Positions 35,716 through 47,799 of a stretch of 64,000 nt of DNA are shown piece after piece (positions within the stretch are counted from its first letter, which is position 1; every line of letters begins with the position of its first letter). The stretch covers positions 10,867,287 through 10,931,286 of the forward strand of contig CP136061.1 in the NCBI GenBank assembly GCA_032622095.1, read 5' to 3'. The DNA comes from Siphonodentalium dalli. Lineage: Eukaryota; Mollusca; Scaphopoda; Gadilida; Siphonodentaliidae. The notes beneath the pieces were generated by a model. The model was not told the origin of the DNA and did not search any database. It saw only the letters and a program-made list of their open reading frames with translations. The translations under genes and the position numbers were made by a program.

Positions 35716-37460
35716 AACTCTGGCGGGAGGTCCGGATCATGATTAGTGGCTTCATTTTTCATCTATTAATTGGTAAGAGTCAATTAATTTAGCAATAAAA
35801 TATCTATGATCACAGCTGGCATCGGAGTATAAACGCGGTATGAGCGACGTTAAACGATAAGCGTTCCCTTTGTAATCGCACGATTCTTCTTTAGAGAACC
35901 GGTAATTAATGTTCCGCAGATATCTTATTTACTGTTAGTTGGACATAAATAAATTATTTTATGAATTATCTACAAGACCCCCTCGTAAATCAGCAAACAT
36001 TTGGCGAGAAGTTTATAAGTATATCATAGCGATGGGAAAACACGGGACGGCTTTGTGTATTCTTGTGATACGATGTACGTATTGGTTAGCTTGTGATACG
36101 ATGTACGTATTGGTTAGCTTGTGGTGAAGTTAGACACGCGAAACCATTATTCTTCCGAGGAGCGAAGATACTCATCGTGTGTCTGAAGACTTTACAGAGG
36201 GTGTGGGCCGGAAGAGAGGGCACGTTCACATGCACGCTGGCAAAATTAATGTCAACCTAACCAATGTCCTGTAGTTATTTCCATTGCCATGTTCGCATTG
36301 GCCCAATGTTGGGCCAACGTTCTAATTACGTGGGGCCAACCAAGGGACAACATATGCTTCACAAAATCTTGTAAATCTCCTCTGAGGTTATATGCACACT
36401 GATGTTCTGTTGGAGTAAACGATTTATGTGTCGGATTACAAATCGTTGATACGTTGTAGCGTTTCGTCCTGCATGTGTGGTCTATATACAAACTCCAAGC
36501 ACGTTAATACTAAGCGAATATCCGGTTAGCTGCATGCATGGGAAAGACAGCATTCACGTGCGTGTGATCAAGGCATCGCGTTATCATTCATTCACCTTTT
36601 TGAGATCGCAAATCTGAATGCTGAGATGATTGTTCAATTAATTTCAATTGAAATACATTCATAATAGATATGTAGTTATGTACACAATATTTCGAATATG
36701 TTATGGATTCATATTTCAGACGACATTCGCAGTCCAATTGATCAGTCTCAGATACACATAAAACACTCGAAAAATCATCAGAACTTCTTAAGTACTACGC
36801 ATATTTACTGCACAGATGATCGGCGTTTGGTGACATCTTCGTCTGCGGCGTTAACATCTTTATGTGCCGACAGTGGTCACTCCATATCGCGCGGATATTG
36901 AGAACGACACTGATTTTTTAAATTCTGTATATACCGGCATTTGTTTTGGAAGCGAGGAAGTCCAGGAACTATACTAGTGGGTGGCTGTTCCGAAAATTTG
37001 AGTGAGAAAAAGCAAAAACACTATTGAAAAAATTCGCAAAAAAATATTAAATGGCTTGATCTGAGAAAACTGATTGACAGCGGGTGGATAAAAACTCCTG
37101 CTTATGTGCACATACACATACGGTGTTCGTTGTCTGTTTTACGATGAGAAACCAACATATCCCCATATCACATACGTGAAAATGACTTTCCCATTTTCTC
37201 GGGTTTGGCGATACCCTCGGGTTTGGCGATACCACGTACACGGGGGTGTTGAAAAGTGTATATATGAAGCATTCAAGAACATAAATATATTTGAAAAAAT
37301 AATAATGCCAGCGCTGATGTTTCTAAAACGACGTGAATAAATCTCTTGATTATAGTCGGTGTTTAACAATTAATACAACCAGCTTTACAAATATTTCGCA
37401 ATAAAGATTTTCCTGGATTTGTTCAGATTATCAGAACACCGCGATAATGGTGCTAACTGT
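35716..37460. other. Unannotated sequence with a small duplication
   Basis: A 30-bp duplication (ttgtgatacgatgtacgtat) lies at about 36063-36123, and ttgggccaacgtt-type sequence near 36300. No credible exon was recognised. Frames at 36252-36491 (minus) and 37104-37340 (plus) have no known motif. Confidence 0.4.
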
Positions 37461-37672
37461 GAGATATTTTTCACCTCCCGCCCTTGAGATATTTTTCACC
37501 TCCCGCCCTTGAGATATTTTTCACCTCCCGCCCTTGAAATATTTTTCACCTCCCGTCCTTGAGATATTTTTCACCTCCCGCCCTTGAAATATTTTTCACC
37601 TCCCGCCCTTGAAATATTTTTCACCTCCCGCCCTTGAGATATTTTTCACCTCCCGCCCTTGAAATATTTGAT
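37461..37672. repeat. 25-bp minisatellite, 8-9 units
   Basis: Units of gagatatttttcacctcccg plus ccctt, with a gagat/gaaat polymorphism. Confidence 0.95.
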
Positions 37673-37954
37673 GCTAATGTACGTGTGTGATATACGTGTA
37701 CGTTTTTTTATTTAATAACAAAAAAGATAACGGTACTTTTTGTTAACAGCATCAGTTTGTCCTAACATCATTTTAGCAATTCAGCAGGACACAACCGCAT
37801 CATAGCACATATATATAGACCACTCGACCAGGGGTGATAATGGTGATATCAGGAAGCGGTCGCATTAGAGTGACCATTTACAAATATAAGAAACATAAAT
37901 TCAGAGTTAATACGGGATGTATCGCGGTTCACCATAGATCATTAAATGAATCTC

Positions 37955-38915
37955 TCCCCTGGCTAATAACGCCCGTAGAGATCATATTCCACCAGTACAA
38001 AACCTGGGAACTTTTTGAAGTTTTGACATGGAACCTTATAAAGTCGAAAATATAAAGCAGGTAATATATTTCTTAGTTGTTATCTGTTCCTCAGCAATGT
38101 ACTTCACTGTGAGTGAATGTCCCAACTCAAAATTGCATGCTTTTCTCTGACTTTTGTGAGCCGATATCGCAATAAACATCGAATTAATTGCCCAGGAGAA
38201 ATACCATAATTGTAAGCAATGCAAAGCAAAATCGCTCACAAATTCACTTAAATCGTGAAATTTCGAGTTCGGACAGTCACCTATAGTAAAGTACATTATT
38301 AAAGGTACTCAATCAGAGGGTCCACATCAAGATACAACAACAACATTTCTTCAACGTACGCTTTAGTTATCAGACTCGATTAATTGCAACAATATAATGC
38401 TAACCACTGTCAACTATGGTATACAATTTCCCAAAAGGTGTTATTTATCAACATATTGTTCAAATAAATATGGCCGTATTATCACTTGAGTATTCACGAC
38501 ATTTAGTGATGGTGATGATGATGGTGATGAAGATGGTGGTGATGATGGTGAGACCACTTGTTTTTAGAGTTATCCATCTTCATCCGCAATTTTGTCCGAG
38601 ACCGTGGATTTGACGACGTGTTTCTGTGCCACATATAATTGCACATCTCGAGAAATAACAAACTTCAAGAATCTATATCTGATCACTTTGATATATGATG
38701 GGTGGGTTCCTCGATTCGAATCAAATATTTTGAACCCCCCCCCCCCCCCCGAAGCCGGCCAAGCCAAAGAAATAGTAATTTAGGAGCGTTAATTCTTTAA
38801 GGAACAGATAATAACTAAGAAATATATTCCCCGCGTTATTTTTTCGACTTTATAAGGTTCAGTTCCAAGGTGTTTTACTTGTGGAATATGATACGGGCGT
38901 TAGCCAGAGTATATA
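37955..38915. mobile_element. Long inverted-repeat structure
   Basis: Left arm 37955-38094 and right arm about 38797-38915 are inverted copies sharing ggctaataacgcccgta, catattccac, ccttataaagtcgaaaa, aatatatttcttagttgt/attatctgttcc. The interior (38095-38796) includes dispersed-repeat copy B. This may be a foldback or composite insertion, or the dispersed family may carry these arms. Copies A and C lack them in what I can see. No transposase. Confidence 0.55.
38300..38800 (+). repeat. ~400-bp dispersed repeat, copy B, with GATGGT and poly-C insertions
   Basis: Matches copies A and C through agttatccatcttcatccgc, ggtgggttcctcgattcgaa and aatagtaatttaggagcgtt. It differs by a short GATGGT-type run (about 38508-38552), where copy A has ordinary sequence, and by a 16-nt C tract (38735-38750). 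Confidence 0.8.
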
Positions 38916-39017
38916 CATATTCGTGGCATGATCTATAGGTTTATCGATGACGATGCACGCAATGTAACGTATTAGATGTATTTATATTACTCAGACACAA
39001 GATAGATAAGATATATT

Positions 39018-39816
39018 ATCACCAACATCATCATCAGCACCATCATCATCACCAGCGTCATCACCATCGTCATCAATCTCATCATCACCATCATCAACAT
39101 CATCACCATCATCACCATCATCACCATCATCACCATCGTCATCAATCTCACCATCACCATCAACATCACATCATCATCATCGTCATCACCATCATCATCA
39201 CCATCATCACCATCAACATCACATCATCATCATCATCATCACCATCATCATCACCATCATCATCATCACCATCAACATCACCACCATCATCACCGTCGTC
39301 ATCACCAACATCATCACCTTCGTCACCATCGTGATCACCATCATCATCACCATCATCATCACCATCATCATCACCATCAACATCACCATCATCAACATCA
39401 TCACCATCGTAATCACCATCAGCATCACCATCGTCATCACCATCATCATCACCATCATCATCACCAACATCATCACCAACATCATTACCATCATCATCAC
39501 CATCATCATCGCCATCGTCATCACCAACATCATCACCATCGTAATCACCATCATCATCACCATCATCATCACCATCATCATCACCAACATCATTACCATC
39601 ATCATCACCATCATCATCGCCATCGTCATCACCATCATCATCACCATCATCATCACCATCAGCATCATCACCATCATCATCTCAATCATCACCATTGTCA
39701 TCACCAGCATCATCACCGTCATCATCACCATCATCATCATCATCACCATCACCAACATCACCATCGTCATGACCATCATAACCATGGTCACCATCATCAT
39801 CACCATAATAATCACC

Positions 39817-39848
<32 letters not shown>

Positions 39849-40366
39849 CACCATCGTCATCACCATCATCATCAACATCATCATCACCATCATCATCACC
39901 CCAGGATCATCGCCATCATCATGACCATCATCAACATCATCACCATCGTCATCACCATCATCATCACCATCATCATCATCACCATCAACATCGTCATCAT
40001 CGTGGCCATCGTCACCAACATCATCACCATCATCATCACCAGCATCACCACCACCATCATCACCACCATCATCATCACCATCATCATCACCATCGTCACC
40101 AGCATCATCATCACCATCGTCAACACCATCGTCATCACCATCATCATCAACATCATCATCACCACCATCGTCATCACCATCGTCATCACCATCATCATCA
40201 CCACCATCATCATCATCATCAACATCGTCATCATCATCATCACCAGCATCACCACCACCATCGTCATCATCACCACCATCAACACCACCATCATCACCAC
40301 CATCTTCATCACCATCATCATCACCATAATCACCAACATCATCATCTTCATAATCGTCATCATCAA
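39018..40366. repeat. CATCAC/CATCAT simple repeat
   Basis: About 1.35 kb of imperfect catcaccatcatcatcacca with interspersed cgtcat, caacat and cagcat. Strand composition is strongly skewed (almost no G on the plus strand). Open frames through it on both strands are low-complexity artefacts. Confidence 0.97.
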
Positions 40367-41005
40367 GTTTACGCTTATGTTATTTGTCATTGGAGTTAAG
40401 TTTAAAACTGATTGACGAGGGTCGTTGATTATTTAGAGGTGACCCTTTTCACGTTTGTGATTCGAGACGTTTTGGGAAATTTCGAGGGGATAACTTCTGT
40501 CATATCACATTCCCAATTACTAACGAATGAAGTCACCATCGGGACAAGTGGCGATTGTGCCGCTTGGATTACACCTGTTCTGTCGGAGCGGGATTAAACG
40601 ACCTCATCTAACGTGTACCCCAGTGTGCACAACAAACACGTCCGATCTATAAACATAACAAGCGATTGCTTATTCTACCAAAACTTCAAAGTGTCCAAGG
40701 TGTTAGTGGTTTGTTTAACTTGTTCCACATTAAAAGGAGATCGGAATAGAACAATATTTGTGTATGAAGTCGCAGTGTTCATGTGAACTCTGTCCTCCTG
40801 TTTGGTCGGTTCGTTTATATAGACAACAAATTGTGTCAACTGAACAACACGGGCTGTTCATGATTCGACCTCAATGCATCGTTCCTCAATGAAGTATCTA
40901 TGGGAAATTTCTACTACAGAATTCAGACAATTTGTGGAATTTTCGAAATAGAGTAGCTCTGCCATATAATAAACATATATCTCGTATCGAGGAGTGATGC
41001 AATTA
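40367..41005. other. Unannotated sequence
   Basis: No array, hairpin family or convincing exon seen. Confidence 0.4.
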
Positions 41006-41403
41006 ACCCTGTTATATATGGAGCCCCTGACAAACTGTCGTCTGCTTAGGTCCGTGTGAGGCTCCATGCGGGAGTGTTATCAGCGACAATTATATACATG
41101 TAAGGAGATTATATACATGTAGGGAGATTATATACATGTAGGATCATGTAGGGAGATTTTACCCTCTATGTATATCAAATGGATTCTCCCAGTCATTTAA
41201 AGGTGTACCGATACACCAGAATGGTATATTATGCATTTGGAGGGGTATTAATGTTAAGGTGATAACAGCAGACGACAGATAAATAAAAGTCGTTTGTTGA
41301 ACTTATTATCTGAACATCTACCCATAGCGAGCCCCACATAACGGTGATCAGACGACACTCAGCACTACATTCATCTGTGTGTTAGGGGATCGCTATGGGA
41401 TAA
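41006..41403. repeat. Two gagccc-type hairpin repeats and a small array
   Basis: Copies at 41006-41072 (tatggagcccctgacaaact, gtgtgaggctccatgcggg) and 41322-41403 (cccatagcgagccccacata, ggggatcgctatggga). Between them, about 41092-41158 holds three to four units of atatacatgtagggagatt. Confidence 0.6.
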
Positions 41404-41507
41404 CTACCCATCAATGATGCTTTAGTATAGAAAAGGCTAAACTCATTATCTGAACATCTCTTATGGGACAACTACTTGTCAATGATGCTTTAGTGTAAAG
41501 GGGGTTA

Positions 41508-44500
41508 ATATATTACAGGGGTGTGGCTACTGGTGGTCTACATTGAGGGAGTGGCGTGTCCACCCTGGGGGGGGGGGTTAATATATTACATGGGTGTGGC
41601 TATTGGTGGTCTACATTGAGGGAGTGTCGTGTCCACCCTGGGGGTTAATATATTACAGGGATGTGTCTAATGGTGGTCTACATTGAGGGAGTGGCGTGTC
41701 CACCCTGTGGGTTAATATATTACAGGGGTGTGGCTAATGGTGGAATACATTAAGGGAGTGGCGTGTCCACCCTGTGGGGGTTAATATATTACATGGGTGT
41801 GGATATTGGTGGCCTACATTGAGGGAGTGGCGTGTCCACCCTGGGGGTTAATATATTACAGGGCTGTGGATATTGGTGGTCTACATTAAGGGAGTGGCGT
41901 GTCCACCCTGTGGGTTAATATATTACAGGGGTGTGGATATTGGTGGTCTACATTGAGGGAGAGGCGTGTCCACCTGGGGGTTAACATATTGCAGAGGTGT
42001 GGATATTGGTGGTCTACATTGAGGGAGAGGCGTGTCCACCTGGGGGTTAATATATTACAGGGGTGTGGATATTGGTGGTCTACATTGAGGGAGTGGCGTG
42101 TCCACCCTGTGGGGGTTAATATATTACAGGGATGTGGATATTGGTGGTCTACATTAAGGGAGAGGCGTGTCCACCCGGGGGGTTAATATATTACAGGTGT
42201 GTGGATATTGGTGGACTACATTTTGAGGGAGTGGCGTGTCCACCCTGTGGATTAATATATTACAGGGGTGTGGATATTGGTGGTCTACATTGATGGAGTG
42301 GCGTGTCCACCCTGGGAGTTAATATATTACAGGGGTGTGGCTAATGGTGGTCTACATTGATGGAGTGGCGTGTCCACCCTGGGGGTTAATATATTACAGG
42401 GTGTGGCTAATGGTGGAATACATTAAGGGAGTGGCGTGTCCACCCTGTGGGGGTTAATATATTACATGGGTGTGGATATTGGTGGCCTACATTGGGGGAG
42501 TGGCGTGTCCACCCTGGGGGTTAATATATTACAGGGTGTGGCTAATGGTGGAATACATTAAGGGAGTGGAGTGTCCACCCTGTGAGTTAATATATTACAG
42601 GGGTGTGGATATTGGTGGTCTACATTGATGGAGTGGCGTGTCCACCCTGGGGGTTAATATATTACAGGGGTGTGGATATTGGTGGTCTACATTGATGGAG
42701 TGGCGTGTCCACCCTGGGGGTTAATATATTACAGGGGTGTGGCTAATGGTGGAATACATTAAGGGAGTGGCGTGTCCACCCTGTGGGGGTTAATATATTA
42801 CAGGGCTGTGGATATTGGTGGTCTACATTAAGGGAGTGGCGTGTCCACCCTGTGGGTTAATATATTACAGGGGTGTGGATATTGGTGGACTACATTGAGG
42901 GAGTGGCGTGTCCACCCTGTGGGTTAATATATTACATGGGTGTGGATATTGGTGGCCTACATTGAGGGAGTGGCGTGTCCACCCTGGGGGTTAATATATT
43001 ACATGGGTGTGGATATTGGTGGTCTACATTGAGGGAGTGGCGTGTCCACCATGTGGGTTAATATATTACAGGGGTGTGGCTAATGGTGGAATACATTAAG
43101 GGAGTGGCGTGTCCACCCTGTGGGGGTTAATATATTACATGGGTGTGGATATTGGTGGCCTACATTGAGGGAGAGGCGTGTCCACCCTGTGGGGGTTAAT
43201 ATATTACAGGGCTGTGGATATTGGTGGTCTACATTAAGGGAGTGGCGTGTCCACCCTGTGGGTTAATATATTACAGGGGTGTGGATATTGGTGGACTACA
43301 TTGAGGGAGTGGCGTGTCCACCCTGTGGGTTAATATATTACAGGGCTGTGGATATTGGTGGTCTACATTAAGGGAGTGGCGTGTCCACCCGGGGGGTTAA
43401 TATATTACAGTGGTGTGGATATTGGTGGTCTACATTAAGGGAGTGGCGTGTCCACCCGGGGGGTTAATATATTACAGGGCTGTGGATATTGGTGGTCTAC
43501 ATTAAGGGAGTGGCGTGTCCACCCGGGGGGTTAATATATTACAGGGCTGTGGATATTGGTGGTCTACATTAAGGGAGTGGCGTGTCCACCCTGGGGGTTA
43601 ATATATTACAGGGGTGTGGATATTGGTGGTCTACATTGAGGGAGTGGCGTGTCCACCCTGTGGGTTAATATATTACAGGGCTGTGGATATTGGTGGTCTA
43701 CATTAAGGGAGTGGCGTGTCCACCCGGGGGGTTAATATATTACAGGGGTGTGGATATTGGTGGTCTACATTGAGGGAGTGGCGTGTCCACCCTGGGGGTT
43801 AATATATTACAGGAGTGTGGATATTGGTGGACTACATTGAGGGAGTGGCGTGTCCACCCTGGGGGTTAATATATTACAGGAGTGTGGATATTGGTGGACT
43901 ACATTGAGGGAGTGGCGTGTCCACCCTGGGGGTTAATATATTACAGGGGTGTGGATATTGGTGGTCTACATTAAGGGAGTGGCGTGTTCACCCTGTGGGT
44001 TAATATATTACAGGGGTGTGGATATGGGTGGTCTACATTAAGGGAGTGGCGTGTCCACCCTGGGGGTTAATATATTACAGGGTGTGGCTAATGGTGGTCT
44101 ACATTGGGGGAGTGGCGTGTTCACCCTGGGGGTTAATATATTACATGGGTGTGGATATTGGTGGTCTACATTGAGGGAGTGGCGTGTCCACCCTGGGGGT
44201 TAATATATTACAGGGGTGTGGATATTGGTGGTCTACATTGAGGGAGTGGGGTGTCCACCCTGTGGGTTAATATATTACAGGGGTGTGGATATTGGTGGTC
44301 TACATTAACGGAGTGGCGTGTCCACCATGTGGGGGTTAAAATATTAAAGGGGTGTGGATATTGGTGGTCTACATAGAGGGAGTGGCCTGTCCACCCGGGG
44401 GGGGTTAATATATTACAGGTGTGTGGATATTGGTGGACTACATTGAGGGAGTGGGGTGTCCACCTGGGGGTTAATATATTACAGGTGTGTGGATATTGGT

Positions 44501-46672
44501 GGTCTACATTAAGGGAGTGGCGTGTCCACCCGTGGGGTTAATATATTACAGGGGTGTGGATATTGGTGGCCTACATTGAGGGAGTGGCGTGTCCACCCTG
44601 GGGGGTTAATATATTACAGGTGTGTGGATATTGGTGGTCTACATTAAGGGAGTGGCGTGTCCACCCTGTGGGTTAATATATTACAGGGGTGTGGATATTG
44701 GTGGTCTACATTGAGGGAGTGGCGTGTCCACCCTGGGGGTTAATATATTACAGGGGTGTGGATATTGGTGGTCTACATTGAGGGAGTGGCGTGTCCACCC
44801 TGGGGGTTAATATATTACAGGGGTGTGGATATTGGTGGTCTACATTGAGGGAGTGGCGTGTCCACCCGGGGGGTTAATATATTACAGGGTGTGGCTAATG
44901 GTGGTCTACATTGAGGGAGTGGCGTGTCCACCCTGGGGGTTAATATATTACAGGGGTGTGGATATTGGTGGTCTACATTAAGGGAGTGGCGTGTCCACCC
45001 TGTGGGTTAATATATTACAGGGGTGTGGATATTGGTGGTCTACATTGAGGGAGTGGCGTGTCCACCCGGGGGGGTTAATATATTACAGGGGTGTGGATAT
45101 TGGTGGACTACATTGAGGCAGTGGCGTGTCCACCCTGTGGGTTAATATATTGCAAGGGTGTGTCTAATGGTGGACTACATTGAGGGAGTGGCGTGTCCAC
45201 CCTGGGAGTTAATATATTACAGGGGTGTGGCTATTGGTGGACTACATTGAGGGGGTGGCGTGTCCACCCTGTGGGTTAATATATTACAGGGGTGTGGATG
45301 TTGGTGGTCTACATTGGGGGAGCGGTCCACCCTGTGGGTTAATATATTACAGGGGTGTGTCTAATGGTGGTCTACATTGAGGGAGTGGCGTGTCCACCCT
45401 GGGGGTTAATATATTACAGGGGTGTGGCTATTGGTGGTCTACATTGAGGGAGCGGCCTGTTCACCCTGGGGGTTAATATATTACAGGGGTGTGGATATTG
45501 GTGGACTACATTGAGGGGGTGGCGTGTCCACCCTGTGGGTTAATATATTACAGGGGTGTGGATGTTGGTGGTCTACATTGGGGGAGCGGTCCACCCTGTG
45601 GGTTAATATATTACATGGGTGTGGCTATTGGTGGTCTACATTGAGGGAGTGGCGTATCCACCCTGGGGGTTAATATATTACAGGGGTGTGGATATTGGTG
45701 GTCTACATTGAGGGAGTGGCGTGTCCACCCTGTGGGAGTTAATATATTACAGGGATGTGTCTAATGGTGGTCTACATTGAGGGAGTGGCGTGTCCACCCT
45801 GTGGGTTAATATATTACAGGGGTGTGGCTAATGGTGGAATACATTAAGGGAGTGGCGTGTCCACCCTGTGGGGGTTAATATATTACATGGGTGTGGATAT
45901 TGGTGGCCTACATTGAGGGAGTGGCGTGTCCACCCGGGGGTTAATATATTACAGGGGTGTGGATATTGGTGGTCTACATTGAGGGAGCGGCCTGTTCACC
46001 CTGGGGGTTAATATATTACAGGGGTGTGGATATTGGTGGTCTACATTGAGGGAGTGGCGTTTCCACCCGGGGGGTTAATATATTACGGGTGTGTGGATAT
46101 TGGTGGTCTATATTGAGGGAGTGGCGTTTCCACCATGGGGTTAATATATTACAGGGGTGTGGATATTGGTGGTCTACATTGAGGGAGTGGCGTGTCCACC
46201 CGGGGGGTTAATATATTACAGGGTGTGTCTAATGGTGGTCTACATTGAGGGAGTGGCGTTTCCACCCTGGGGGTTAATATATTACAGGGGTGTGGATATT
46301 GGTGGTCTACATTGAGGGAGTGGCGTTTCCACCCTGGGGCTTAATATATTACAGGGGTGTGGATATTTGTGGTCTACATTGAGGGAGTGGCGTGTCCACC
46401 CTGGGGTTTAATATATTACAGGGGTGTCGATATTGGTGGTCTACATTAAGGGAGTGGCGTGTCCACCCTGGGGGTTAATATATTACAAGGGTGTGGATAT
46501 TGGTGGTCTACATTAAGGGAGTGGCGTGTCCACCCTGGGGTTTAATATATTGCAGGGGTGTGGATATTGGTGGTCTACATTGGGGGAGTGGCGTGTCCAC
46601 CCTGGGGTTTAATATATTGCAGGGGTGTTGATATTGGTGGTCTACATTGAGGGAGAGGTCCACCCTGGGGGT
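41508..46672. repeat. 67-bp minisatellite, about 77 units
   Basis: Units contain ttaatatattacaggggtgt, ggatattggtggtctacatt, gagggagtggcgtgtccacc and ctggggg. Length varies from 66 to 69 bp at the G run. Variants such as ggctaatggtggaatacatt recur in several separate places together with the same neighbours, which indicates segmental duplications within the array (for example around 41730, 42405, 42545, 42745, 43080 and 45830). An isolated fragment lies at 52276-52320. Confidence 0.97.
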
Positions 46673-46752
46673 TTACTTTCTCTATACCCCATTGGCAGAC
46701 GAAACATTGACGAGATTCCCAATGGTTGTACATCACAATATTCACCATTTGA

Positions 46753-46908
46753 GAACTTCAATCTGAGTCAGTTTATGTCTCCCATAGCAGATGAGGCCTA
46801 ATTAGAATAAGATCCCCAGAGGGTAATTTAGTGATGCTAGCCAGCTATGTGGGATAGTGTCACCAGATTCACCCTCTGTGGACCTCATTCTGCAAATGAC
46901 AGGCGCAC
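46753..46908 (+). repeat. Dispersed repeat (atagtgtcaccagattcacc type), copy 1
   Basis: Shares tctcccatagcag, gggatagtgtcac, aattcaccct (with a change) and gacctcattctgcaaatg with 56402-56548. A partial third copy lies at 56158-56255. Contains an internal inverted repeat (gggtaatttagtgatgctag against gtgtcaccagattcaccct), so it is hairpin-forming. Confidence 0.7.
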
Positions 46909-46963
46909 TAAACTCAGACTTGCTCGCCAGAATTTGTTTTTATTAAAATTTGCATAGTATTCT

Positions 46964-47688
46964 CATCTAGAACCTCTCCAGCGTCCTACACCCTTTAGAA
47001 CATCTCCCGTCCTACGCCTTCTAGAAAGTCTCTCCCGTCCTACACCTTCTAGAACCTCTCCCGCGTCCTACACCATCTAGATTTTCTCCCGCGTCCTACA
47101 CCATCTAGAACCTCTCCAGCGTCCTACATCATCTAGAACCTCTCCCGCGTCCTGCACCATCTAGAACCTCTCCCGCGTGATACACCATCTAGAACCTCCC
47201 CAGCATCCTACACCATCTAGAACCTCTCGTGCGTCCTACACCACCTAGAACCTCTCCCGCGTCCTACACCATCTATAACCTCCCCGCGTCTTACACAATC
47301 TAGAACCTCGCGTGCGTCCTACACCACCTAGAACCTCTCCCGCGTCCTACACTATCTAGAACCTCCCGCGTCCTACATCATCTAGAACCTCTCCCGCGTC
47401 CTACACCATCTAGAACCTCCCCGCGTCCTACACCATCTAGAACCTCCCCCGCTACCTACACCATCTAGAACCTCTCCCGCGTCCTACGCCATCTAGAACC
47501 TCTCCCGCATCCTACACAATCTAGAACCTCTCCCGCGTCCTACACCATCTAGAACCTCTCTAGCGTCTTACATCTTCTAGAACCTCTCCCGCGTCCTACA
47601 TCATCTAGAACCCCCCCCCCCTACCTACACCATATAGAACCTCTCCAGTGTCTTACACCAACTAGAACCTCTCCCGCGGCCTACACTA
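46964..47688. repeat. 28-bp minisatellite, about 26 units
   Basis: Units of tctcccgcgtcctacaccat plus ctagaacc, with unit lengths from 26 to 28 bp and a 12-nt C run near 47611. Each unit contains a tctaga palindrome. Confidence 0.95.
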
Positions 47689-47799
47689 TATATGCAAGAA
47701 TAAGATGTAAGCATTCGAAACTCAAAAGTCACTTAGTTGGAAAACGTCCATCCATGACGGTGGATATATATGTAGACAATGGTGCCCTCTTTGTGTCTC

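Noticed and set aside
36252-36491. 79-codon minus-strand frame near ttgggccaacgtt sequence
   Set aside because: The region resembles low-complexity repeat text seen in many invertebrate genomes. No domain visible.
38705-38730. tRNA B-box-like gattcgaatc in the dispersed repeat (also near 58796)
   Set aside because: No A box at a suitable distance and no cloverleaf could be drawn, so a tRNA-derived SINE origin is not supported.
39018-40366. Open frames rich in Met/Val or Ile/Thr over about 1 kb
   Set aside because: They are translations of a CATCAC-type simple repeat and exist on both strands.
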